Of a stretch of 5,243 nucleotides of DNA, positions 1 to 5,198 are shown one piece after another (position 1 is the stretch's first letter; each line of letters begins with the position of its first letter). The DNA comes from CAYLZO01 sp964387775 (GTDB lineage Bacteria > Chloroflexota > Anaerolineae > JAAYZQ01). Where the stretch lies: assembly GCA_964387775.1 (NCBI GenBank), contig CAYLZO010000301.1, positions 1 to 5,243 of the forward strand, given 5' to 3'. Position numbers and translations under genes: made by a program. The notes beneath the pieces were generated by a model that saw only the letters and a list, made by a program, of their open reading frames with translations, searched no databases and was not told the origin of the DNA.

Positions 1-768
1 GGCGCTGGCCAGGCCGGCCAGCGCCCAGCCCAGGGCGCTCCGGGCAGGAAAGTAGGCCACGACAAAGAGCCCGGCCAGCAAGCCCAGCAGGGCCGACAGG
101 ATACCGGCTTGGGTCGCCGTGGCCTGTCGTGGTGAGGGGGCCGTCACCGTGCTGCCGAACCCCCGGGCTTCCATCGTCTCGGCCAGTTGGATGGCCCGCT
201 CCAGGCTGCTGGCCAGCAAGGGCAGCACCAAGGGCAGCAGGTCGCGCAGACCCCGGAAGCGGTGGCCGCGGATGCGCTGCGCCTCGCGGATCTCTTTGGC
301 GCTGAGGACCATCTGCGGCACAAAGGTAATGGCGATGGACAGGACGACGCCGACCTGGAAGAGGAAGGGTGGCGTGCCCCGCAAAAGCTGGTAGTGGTCC
401 ACCACGGCGTTAAAGGCGGCAAAAACGAGCAGGATGGTGAGCAAGGTCAGGCCGCTGACGGCGCCGGCGACGACGCCCTCCAGGGTGATGGCGCCGCCGA
501 CGATGGGCCAGTTGTGGGGCAGGCGAAAGAGGACGATACGGCCGACGTGGATCGAGAGGGCGTTGAAGGGGATGGTCAGCACGAAGAAAAAGAGGCCGAT
601 CTTGACGAACGCCCCCCAACTGCTGCCGATGGGCGAGGTCCGGCCCAGCGCCGCGTAGACGAGCCAGGCCGCGCCCAGGATCAGCGCCGCGTAGAGGGGG
701 TTGCGCAGCACGAAAGCCGGCACGGTGGCGGCGACGAGCCAGGCAACCCAGGACCCGGTGTGAAACAT
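1..768 (-). CDS. ecfT: EcfT: transmembrane coupling subunit of an ECF-type vitamin transporter (C-terminus cut by window edge)
   Basis: Reading leftwards from the ATG at 768 there are 256 open codons with no stop before the window edge, so the C-terminus is missing. The protein is very hydrophobic, with membrane segments near residues 7-42, 55-72, 95-122, 137-155 and 221-250. Between the last two lies a cytoplasmic helical region with the two short motifs typical of EcfT/CbiQ: AQRIRG (163-168) and MEARGF (199-204). In known ECF transporters these Ala-Arg-Gly motifs dock onto the EcfA ATPases and transmit ATP hydrolysis to the substrate-binding S subunit. The gene starts 51 bp after the DUF4430-like gene and belongs to the riboswitch-led operon, so cobalamin is the likeliest substrate; cobalt, or a shared coupling module, is the alternative. 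The ATPases and the S component are not in the window. There is no good Shine-Dalgarno; an in-frame TTG four codons upstream is a possible alternative start. Confidence 0.9.
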   Translation of the reverse strand, partial: MFHTGSWVAWLVAATVPAFVLRNPLYAALILGAAWLVYAALGRTSPIGSSWGAFVKIGLFFFVLTIPFNALSIHVGRIVLFRLPHNWPIVGGAITLEGVVAGAVSGLTLLTILLVFAAFNAVVDHYQLLRGTPPFLFQVGVVLSIAITFVPQMVLSAKEIREAQRIRGHRFRGLRDLLPLVLPLLASSLERAIQLAETMEARGFGSTVTAPSPRQATATQAGILSALLGLLAGLFVVAYFPARSALGWALAGLASA

Positions 769-776
769 GTCAATTC

Positions 777-800
777 CCAATGACCGATGAGCCAATGACC
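777..800. repeat. Short phased heptanucleotide repeat (CCAATGA type)
   Basis: Plus-strand units CCAATGA, CCGATGA and CCAATGA start at 777, 784 and 792, the last after one extra base, and each is followed by CC. CCAATGACC occurs exactly at 777-785 and 792-800. The repeat fills about half of the 51-bp gap between the DUF4430-like gene and ecfT, directly upstream of the ecfT start. It resembles the short tandemly repeated repetitive (STRR) heptamers known from filamentous cyanobacteria. Function unknown. Confidence 0.6.
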
Positions 801-819
801 AAGGCGCCCATGATGTACA

Positions 820-1590
820 TCAACTGCGGCGCAACCAGACGAAAGCGCCGATCAGGGCCAAGACCAGGACCATGAGGCCGAAGGGCAGGTAGGTCGTCAG
901 CGAGGGGGTGGTCTCGGGCGTGGGGGTGGGGGTGGGCGTGGAAGTGGGCGTCGGCGCGGTGGGTGGTGAGGCCGTCGGCGAAGGGGCTGGTTCTGGGGTG
1001 CGGGTTGGGATCTGGGCCGCTGTCGGCTTGGCCTCGGGCGGGATGGGCGTCGGCGAGCTGGGCAGAGATGGGGAAGCGGCGGCAGTGGCTGTAGGCGGGG
1101 GTGTGGGCAGCCCACAGATCGCGGCGAAGGTCAGGTCATCCGAGGGCGGCGTGCGGCCGTCGCCCCAGACCCAGGCCTCGACCGAACCGGGCTGGACCCG
1201 CCGCAGCGCCGCGCCCAGGTTCGAGTAGGTCCAGCCCTCGGCGCCGGGGTCGCGATAGAAATAGTTCCAATAGGCGCATCCGCTGCTTCCGATGCCCATG
1301 CACTGGCAGAAGCAGTGCTCGCCCGGCGGCACGCAGCCCTGGCCCTCGATCTGGCAGACTCTGACGCCCATGGTGGTCGTGTCCACGACCATGTCCAGGC
1401 CGGAATCGACCAACAGCTCGTTGCCCGAGATCTCGTCGCCCTCGAATTCGAGGCAGAGGGTCTCGACCCGTCCCTCGTCGAACTGGACGACGAGGCCGGC
1501 CTGGTTGGGCTCGTCGGCCAGGCCCGGGCCGGCGTGCCAGCCCAGTCCCCAAAGCAGCAAGATACTCAGCAATCCGAATGCCTGGCGCAT
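820..1590 (-). CDS. Secreted, membrane-anchored protein with a transcobalamin C-terminal-like (DUF4430-type) domain and Pro/Thr stalk
   Basis: 256 aa. Residues 1-25 form a signal peptide (hydrophobic LLSILLLWGLGW, then GLADEP). Residues about 30-160 form a compact domain with eight cysteines (46, 79, 86, 93, 95, 97, 105, 159), enough for four disulfides. Its core, with G-x-C-x-x-x-YWNYFYRD (104-114), GWTYSNLGA (119-127) and VQPGSVEAWVWGD (132-144), resembles the 'YW-Y-x-G ... G-x-x-V-x-x-GD-x-I/V-x-W' pattern of DUF4430, the beta domain of transcobalamin and intrinsic factor. Residues 162-231 are a Pro/Thr/Ser stalk, 234-252 a membrane helix, and RRS a short cytoplasmic tail, so it should sit on the outer face of the cell membrane. 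The ATG at 1590 is chosen over upstream in-frame starts because the signal peptide begins there and AAGGA lies at 1594-1598; the longer frame has unlikely sequence and overlaps the preceding gene. The operon context suggests cobalamin binding; the domain match is from memory of the family pattern. Confidence 0.8.
   Translation of the reverse strand: MRQAFGLLSILLLWGLGWHAGPGLADEPNQAGLVVQFDEGRVETLCLEFEGDEISGNELLVDSGLDMVVDTTTMGVRVCQIEGQGCVPPGEHCFCQCMGIGSSGCAYWNYFYRDPGAEGWTYSNLGAALRRVQPGSVEAWVWGDGRTPPSDDLTFAAICGLPTPPPTATAAASPSLPSSPTPIPPEAKPTAAQIPTRTPEPAPSPTASPPTAPTPTSTPTPTPTPETTPSLTTYLPFGLMVLVLALIGAFVWLRRS
917..958. repeat. Hexanucleotide low-complexity tract coding the Pro-Thr stalk
   Basis: Seven consecutive hexamers of the form GGNGTG or close variants run along the plus strand. 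On the coding minus strand they give alternating Pro-Thr dipeptides (about residues 211-226 of the DUF4430-like protein). This is a translated microsatellite, likely to vary in length between strains and to set the reach of the surface domain. Confidence 0.7.
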
Positions 1591-1593
1591 GGT

Positions 1594-1615
1594 TCCTTTT
1601 CGCCCTCCAGGGCGA
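1594..1615 (-). promoter_or_regulatory. Ribosome binding region of the DUF4430-like gene, partly within a small hairpin
   Basis: On the minus strand GGAGG (1604-1608) lies 13 nt and AAGGA (1594-1598) 3 nt before the ATG at 1590. GGAGG falls in the loop and 3' arm of an inverted repeat, TCGCCC (1610-1615), loop TGGA, GGGCGA (1600-1605). AAGGA, outside the stem, is the more plausible ribosome binding site although its spacing is short. The rest of the 95-bp gap (1591-1685) is GC-rich with a CCGGCCGGCCGG palindrome and shows no terminator or promoter. Confidence 0.4.
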
Positions 1616-1685
1616 CCCGGCCGGCCGGTCGGGTTGACCCTTTCCGCCGCCCGGACGCGGCCGGGCCGCCCACACCAGGAGGTGG

Positions 1686-2768
1686 CTATTGCTTGCGTCG
1701 CAGGGCGTAGGCGCCGCCCAGCAGCGCCAGGCCACCCGATATCAGGGGCAGGGCCAGATTGAGCGTCCCGCCGCCTGTCTCGGGCGTCGTCGTCGGGGCG
1801 GCGACGGCCGCCTCGCCGACGTCCATCGTCGCCAGGGGGAAGGCCTTGCCCGCCAGGGCCGGCAGGGCCTGGACGGTGGCCAGCAAGTTGTCGTCGGGGA
1901 CGGCGGCCTGCCAGGCAAAGGCGCCGCTTTCGTTCTGCAGGGCTTCCAGGGCAGTGACCGGCGTGTTGCCCCCGGTCGTGGTCCAACTGATCGGATCGAT
2001 CCCGGCGGCGATGAGGGCCTGGATCGTCACGGCTGTTGAGTTGGCGTCGGTGTCGGTGCCAAAGTCGGACGGATTCTGGTAGGGCCAGCCACCGTCCTCG
2101 TTCTGGATGCCTTTGTAGTAGGCCAGGACGTTGGTTATGATGCTGCTGCCCGGGGTCTCGCCGGCGGCGACGAGGGCCTGCACGGCAAAGGCGGTCGAGT
2201 TGGTGTCGCCGGCAGTCTCGGTCGAGCCGTCCCAGGCCCAGCTTCCATCTTCCTGCTGGCTGTCCTTGATGAGTTCGACGGCGCCGTCGGGGATGGGCCG
2301 CTGGGCGCTGGACAGGGCCAGGACGCCGAGCAGGTGGCTGACAAAGGTGTCCATCTCGCCCCCGATGCGGCCCTCGGCGCCGATCAGGGTTTCCAGCTTG
2401 GCCACCGAGTCCACGCCGCCGAATTCGCGGGGGTTCTCACCGGCGGCGATGGCGGCCAGGATCAGCTTGGACAGGTCGCCGGCGGTGGTCGCCGACGAGG
2501 CGTTGGCGGCCAGATAGGTCAGCGGCGTGTTGCCGTCCTGGCTCAAGTCGGCGAGATCGGCCCCGGTGGCGACGATGGCTTGCACGACGTCGGCGGTCGA
2601 GCCGATGGCGCTATCGGGACTGAAGCCGCTGCCAAAGCCGCCGTCGGCGTTCTGCTGGGTCTTGAGATAATCGAGGGCGGCCGCGACGTCGGCGGCGGCC
2701 AGGGCGGGCAGCGCGCTGACCAGCAGCGCGGCCAGCGTTAGAATGACGATGATGGTTCGCTTTTGCAT
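1686..2768 (-). CDS. Secreted surface protein with prenyltransferase/squalene-cyclase-type alpha-alpha repeats (intrinsic factor alpha-domain-like)
   Basis: 360 aa. Residues 1-25 are a clear signal peptide (MQKR, hydrophobic core, ALPALAA). The mature part holds repeats with the Q-x-x-DG-G/S-W/F motif: QQNADGGF (38-45), QQEDGSW (171-177), QNEDGGW (222-228) and a weaker QNESGAF (278-284). They alternate with helices of the type NSTAFAVQALVAAG (190-203) and NSTAVTIQALIAAG (243-256). This is the alpha-alpha barrel repeat of the prenyltransferase/squalene-cyclase superfamily, which also builds the large domain of intrinsic factor and transcobalamin. No cyclase DXDD catalytic motif is seen, and the protein is exported, so a binding role fits better than an enzyme. 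The end has TPETGGG (328-334), a hydrophobic segment (336-355) and RRKQ, a sortase-like or simple membrane anchor. It is the first gene behind the B12 riboswitch and has a good ribosome binding site. Cobalamin binding is inferred. Confidence 0.88.
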   Translation of the reverse strand: MQKRTIIVILTLAALLVSALPALAAADVAAALDYLKTQQNADGGFGSGFSPDSAIGSTADVVQAIVATGADLADLSQDGNTPLTYLAANASSATTAGDLSKLILAAIAAGENPREFGGVDSVAKLETLIGAEGRIGGEMDTFVSHLLGVLALSSAQRPIPDGAVELIKDSQQEDGSWAWDGSTETAGDTNSTAFAVQALVAAGETPGSSIITNVLAYYKGIQNEDGGWPYQNPSDFGTDTDANSTAVTIQALIAAGIDPISWTTTGGNTPVTALEALQNESGAFAWQAAVPDDNLLATVQALPALAGKAFPLATMDVGEAAVAAPTTTPETGGGTLNLALPLISGGLALLGGAYALRRKQ

Positions 2769-2775
2769 TTTCTCT

Positions 2776-2781
2776 CTCCTT
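2776..2781 (-). promoter_or_regulatory. Ribosome binding site AAGGAG
   Basis: AAGGAG on the minus strand lies 7 nt before the ATG at 2768. It supports this start for the alpha-alpha repeat protein and lies downstream of the leader terminator, so translation is possible only on read-through transcripts. Confidence 0.75.
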
Positions 2782-2789
2782 CAGTTTTT

Positions 2790-2817
2790 TTTGGACTTTG
2801 GACATCAGACTTCGGAA
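2790..2817. repeat. Short phased heptanucleotide repeat (TTTGGAC type)
   Basis: Plus-strand heptads TTTGGAC, TTTGGAC, ATCAGAC and TTCGGAA follow one another without gaps. The repeat sits between the leader terminator and the ribosome binding site of the first structural gene. It has the same period as the repeats at 777-800 and 2994-3066 but a different unit. Confidence 0.6.
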
Positions 2818-2842
2818 GTTTATGCTTGCCAATTTGCCCTAC

Positions 2843-2869
2843 AAAAAAGCCCTGACCTGTCGGTCAGGG
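2843..2869 (-). terminator. Intrinsic terminator in the B12 riboswitch leader
   Basis: On the minus strand CCCTGACC (2862-2869), loop GACA, GGTCAGGG (2850-2857), then C and six T (2843-2848). This is a perfect 8-bp GC-rich stem with a U-tract, placed after the aptamer and before the first structural gene. It is the natural expression platform: with B12 bound, transcription should stop here. I could not find a convincing anti-terminator pairing by eye. Confidence 0.85.
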
Positions 2870-2886
2870 TATCTTTCCAACTAGAA

Positions 2887-2910
2887 ACCTCTTGTCGGTA
2901 GACAAGAGGT
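2887..2910 (-). promoter_or_regulatory. Perfect 10-bp hairpin between riboswitch aptamer and terminator
   Basis: On the minus strand ACCTCTTGTC (2901-2910), loop TACC, GACAAGAGGT (2887-2896). No U-tract follows. It shares the string ACCGACA with the terminator hairpin downstream. It may be part of the switching platform, an RNA stabiliser or a protein site; its role is unknown. Confidence 0.55.
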
Positions 2911-2966
2911 CGGTTCATGGTCCCAGTGCCATGCGCCCACCCCCTTTCCGCGAAGGTTCGCAGTGC

Positions 2967-3154
2967 GCGATCCTGGCGGGCGTCCTGGCTTGCTCAGTGG
3001 GTAGTGGGTAGTGGGTAGTGGTCAGAGCGGATCTCTGACCACTGCTCACTGTCCACTGCACACTGTTCTCACAGTTGCGGGACAGCACCGGACTTTCACC
3101 GGTTTCCCCCCTTGGGCCCCGTGCATCCGGACAGCGGGGCACCACGATCATCGC
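2967..3154 (-). promoter_or_regulatory. Cobalamin (vitamin B12) riboswitch
   Basis: The minus strand carries the conserved order of the cobalamin aptamer. First comes GGTGCC (3138-3143), then GGGGCCCAAGGGGGGAAACC followed by GGTGAAAGTCCGG. The universally conserved TCCCGCAACTGTGA (3069-3082) follows, then a variable arm, then the B12 box AGCCAGGACGCCCGCC (2975-2990), which fits the AGYCAGNAYRCCTGCC consensus except for one T-to-C change. GCGAT (3150-3154) can pair with ATCGC (2967-2971) to close the outer stem. The RNA begins about 13 nt after the predicted transcription start and is followed by a terminator, so B12 should shut off the capture proteins and EcfT. The variable arm is an unusual heptad-repeat hairpin, listed separately. 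Confidence 0.93.
2994..3066 (-). repeat. Inverted heptad-repeat hairpin forming the variable arm of the riboswitch
   Basis: The 5' side (3033-3066, minus strand) is four heptads of type GCAGTGG/ACAGTGA plus TCAGAG. The 3' side (2994-3027) is CTCTGA plus CCACTAC three times and CCACTGA. The tip, CAGTGGTCAGAG-type sequence, pairs perfectly for 11 bp (3033-3043 with 3017-3027) around the loop ATCCG. The outer heptads stay in register, with an AGTG/CACT match in each and mismatches mostly at heptad edges, giving an imperfect 34-position stem. Confidence 0.8.
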
Positions 3155-3173
3155 TATTCAATTGCGTGAAGCC

Positions 3174-3202
3174 AGTATAACATACCTGGCAACGGCTGTC
3201 AA
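3174..3202 (-). promoter_or_regulatory. Sigma-70-type promoter of the B12 riboswitch operon
   Basis: On the minus strand the -35 box TTGACA (3197-3202), a 17-bp spacer and the -10 box TATACT (3174-3179) are a near-consensus promoter. Transcription would start near 3167, just before the riboswitch. The -35 box overlaps the T-tract of the upstream terminator by two bases. Confidence 0.85.
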
Positions 3203-3257
3203 AACGAGCCTGGCGAAGGTCAGAGAAGTCGGTGACTCCTCCGACCTTCGCCAGGCT
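3201..3257 (-). terminator. Terminator hairpin of the TPR/HD operon
   Basis: A perfect 15-bp inverted repeat, GACCTTCGCCAGGCT at 3243-3257 and its complement at 3207-3221, with a 21-nt loop, starts 11 bp after the HD gene's stop. On the minus strand the second arm is followed by CG and TTTT (3201-3204), a short U-tract. The large, perfectly symmetrical stem could also be a dispersed palindromic element that serves as terminator. Confidence 0.65.
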
Positions 3258-3268
3258 GGGTTACTTTG

Positions 3269-3889
3269 CTACGCCTGCCCCCCGACTTCGCGCTCCAGCC
3301 GCTCGAAAAAGGCCACCATGAAGGCGTGGCGCTCCTCGGCCAGTTGGCGGGCGCTGGGGGTGAGCAGCCGATCCCTGATTTTCCGCAACTTGAAGTGGAA
3401 CTCGTGGACCGGCGTGTGCTCGGCCTGGTTGTCGGGGGTTTCCCGGTAGCCGGCGGGCACGCGGCTCCACAGCCGCTGGCCCTCGTGGCCGCCGTAGGCA
3501 AAGGCCCGGGCCACGCCGATGGCGCCGATGGCGTCCAGCTTGTCGGCGTCGTGGAGCACCTGCGCCTCCAGCGTCTGCGGGGCGGGGCCGGTGCGGAAGC
3601 GGTGGGCGGCGATGGCGTGAGCCACGGCCTCGACCTGGGCCGGCGGCTGATCGGCCAGCAGGCGGCGGGCGAACTCGGCGCCGGCCCGGGCGTGGTCGTG
3701 GCTCAGGCGGTCGGCCTCGTCCACGCGGGCCACGTCGTGGAGCAGGGCCGCCGCGCGCACGACCTCCAGGTCGGCGCCCTCGGCCCGGGCCAGGCGCTCG
3801 GCCAGGGCCAGCACGCGGAGGACGTGGTCAAAGTCGTGGATGGCGTCGGCCCCGGCATAGTGCCGGCGGGCTTCTTTGATGGCGATCAT
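3269..3889 (-). CDS. HD-domain phosphohydrolase (YpgQ/YedJ-like)
   Basis: 206 aa, a complete single-domain protein of usual size for this family. Metal-binding residues of the HD superfamily are visible: H22 in DFDHVLRV (19-26), H51-D52 in LLHDVAR (49-55), H91 and H96 in HAIAAH, and D114 in LHDADKLDAIGAIGVAR (112-128). The last string is characteristic of the YpgQ/YedJ branch, in which a nucleotide pyrophosphohydrolase activity has been described; the substrate here is unknown. It should be cytosolic and metal-dependent. Its ATG overlaps the TGA of the TPR gene upstream (ATGA), so the two are co-transcribed and probably translationally coupled. A large hairpin terminator follows. Confidence 0.88.
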   Translation of the reverse strand: MIAIKEARRHYAGADAIHDFDHVLRVLALAERLARAEGADLEVVRAAALLHDVARVDEADRLSHDHARAGAEFARRLLADQPPAQVEAVAHAIAAHRFRTGPAPQTLEAQVLHDADKLDAIGAIGVARAFAYGGHEGQRLWSRVPAGYRETPDNQAEHTPVHEFHFKLRKIRDRLLTPSARQLAEERHAFMVAFFERLEREVGGQA

Positions 3890-5118
3890 GGGCTATCCTC
3901 TGTGATGGCTTTGGCCAGCGCGTCGCGGAAGGCGCGCAACCGGCTGTCCTCGGGGAAGCGCTGGAGTGCTTTGTCTGCTTCGGCCAGGGCGGCATCGGGG
4001 TAGCCCATTCGGGCGTAGGCGTTGGCCAGGGCGGCGCGGTATTCGGCTTTGCCGGGCTCCAATTGGCCGGCGACCTTCCAGTGGGCCGCAGCCTTGGCCC
4101 ACATGCCCAGGTCGCGGTAGCGCACCCCCCGGCTGTAATAGTCCAGGTCCTTTCTCAGGTCCCGGTCCAGGTCGGCGTCGTAGGCGCGGGTCTCCCACTC
4201 AAAGCCGGGAGCGCTGTCCACCAGCCACCGCAGGGCCAGGGCCACGAGGCCGAGACGAAAGAGGGCCGGCACCCAGCCGGCCAACTGGGACAGCAGCCCC
4301 ACGCCGATGCCCACGACGAGCAGTCCCAGCAGCACGAGGGAACCAAAGTACACCACCCGGATTCGCAAGGCCAGGCCCCCCGCCGCGAGCAGGCAGAGGG
4401 CGGCCAGGGCGTTGTTGACCAGGGCGAAGGTGCCGGCGAACTCGACCAGCTCGCCCGGCACGCCATCGGGCTGGAAGAGGGCCGAGCCGACCAGAAAACG
4501 CACGGCCGATTGGGTCAGCCACTCGGGCAGGCGGCCCAGATCGACCAGTTGGGCCACCAGAAAGCTCTCACCCCACGAGGCCACGGCCAGCACGACGAAG
4601 GAGAGCACCAGCCAGCTCAGCCAGGCGCCCGGCGCCCGCTTGCGGTGGCGCAGCGTCACGAGCCGCCCGCAGTGGGCGCAACGGGGCTCGTCCTCGCGGA
4701 TCGATCCGGCGCAATAGGGGCAGCCGAAGGGGTCGATCTCGACGGCAGCGGAGGACGGCCTCGGTGGGGGCTCGGTGGTTTCGTCGGGGATGGCGGCGAG
4801 CACCGGGCGTGGCGATGGAAGTGGAGGCGCCGGGGGCCGCGTGGCTGGCTCTTCTGATGCCGCTCGATCTCCTTCGGCCAGATGGCGCAGGCCGGCCCGG
4901 GCAGCGCGATTGTCGGGATTCAGGGTCAGGACGTTCTCCAGGCAGATCTGGCGCTCCTCGGGGTCGTCCACGACGCCGCTCAACCACAGCCAGGCGGTTT
5001 CGTTCTCCTCGTCCCGGGCGATGACTTGCAGCAAGAGGTCACGGGCCCGGGCGTTTTCCCCGGCCCGGGCGGCGGCGATGCCTTCTCGCAGCAAGGGTTC
5101 GAGTTCCCTGTTTGCCAT
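3886..5118 (-). CDS. TPR / zinc-ribbon / multi-pass membrane protein
   Basis: 410 aa from the ATG at 5118. Residues 4-82 are TPR-like helices (ARAGENARARDLLLQVI, then an AWLWLSG motif and LENVLTLNPDNRAARAGL). Residues 90-125 are a Pro-rich linker. A zinc ribbon follows with C133-x2-C136 and C147-x2-C150 (CPYC, CAHC). About four membrane segments lie near 166-192, 226-250, 255-280 and 283-300, and the C-terminal region (325-392) again has TPR repeats (YYSRGVRYRDLGMWAKAAAHWKVA; LANAYARMGYPDAALAEADKAL). No enzymatic motif is seen, so a scaffold or assembly role at the membrane is the most one can infer. The in-frame ATG at 5151 was rejected because it lies inside the promoter -10 box; GAGGAG lies about 11 nt before the chosen ATG. 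It overlaps the HD gene by 4 bp. Confidence 0.85.
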   Translation of the reverse strand: MANRELEPLLREGIAAARAGENARARDLLLQVIARDEENETAWLWLSGVVDDPEERQICLENVLTLNPDNRAARAGLRHLAEGDRAASEEPATRPPAPPLPSPRPVLAAIPDETTEPPPRPSSAAVEIDPFGCPYCAGSIREDEPRCAHCGRLVTLRHRKRAPGAWLSWLVLSFVVLAVASWGESFLVAQLVDLGRLPEWLTQSAVRFLVGSALFQPDGVPGELVEFAGTFALVNNALAALCLLAAGGLALRIRVVYFGSLVLLGLLVVGIGVGLLSQLAGWVPALFRLGLVALALRWLVDSAPGFEWETRAYDADLDRDLRKDLDYYSRGVRYRDLGMWAKAAAHWKVAGQLEPGKAEYRAALANAYARMGYPDAALAEADKALQRFPEDSRLRAFRDALAKAITEDSP

Positions 5119-5149
5119 TGGTTCCGGTGCTCCTCGGGTTAGTGGGTGC

Positions 5150-5158
5150 ATTATACCA
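5150..5158 (-). promoter_or_regulatory. Extended -10 promoter of the TPR/HD operon
   Basis: The minus strand reads TGGTATAAT, a perfect extended -10 element (TGn plus TATAAT). No good -35 box is found 16-18 bp upstream, as is usual for extended -10 promoters. Transcription would start near 5143, about 25 nt before the ATG at 5118. Confidence 0.65.
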
Positions 5159-5198
5159 TACTTTCAGCCGTTGTTCGACTCTGGTCAAGGAGACCGTC

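Noticed and set aside
187..783. 198-codon plus-strand frame
   Set aside because: It is antisense to ecfT, rich in Gly/Asp/Gln/Glu with no domain pattern, and has the look of a GC-rich shadow; the minus frame gives a clean EcfT with both ARG motifs.
1591..1986. 132-codon N-terminal extension of the DUF4430-like gene to an ATG at 1986
   Set aside because: The extension overlaps the alpha-alpha repeat gene, is Arg/Gly/Pro-rich nonsense, and would bury a clear signal peptide that starts at 1590.
2820..2918. 32-codon leader ORF (ATG at 2918) running through both leader hairpins
   Set aside because: Its ATG overlaps the stop of a five-codon frame. There is no clear ribosome binding site for it alone and no attenuator-like codon run; it is probably chance, though a leader peptide cannot be excluded.
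2991..3068. Possible CRISPR array from the regular GTAGTGG units
   Set aside because: The units are 7 nt with no spacers and lie inside a riboswitch arm.
2915..3151. Open frame of 78 codons on the minus strand across the leader
   Set aside because: It is a translation of the cobalamin riboswitch and its repeat arm; the conserved RNA motifs explain the sequence.
3266..4857. Long plus-strand frames opposite the HD and TPR genes
   Set aside because: They are shadows of the minus-strand genes, which carry recognisable motifs, a coupled start and promoter/terminator signals.
5119..5151. Longer start of the TPR protein at ATG 5151
   Set aside because: The ATG lies within the TATAAT of the extended -10 promoter, upstream of the expected transcription start.
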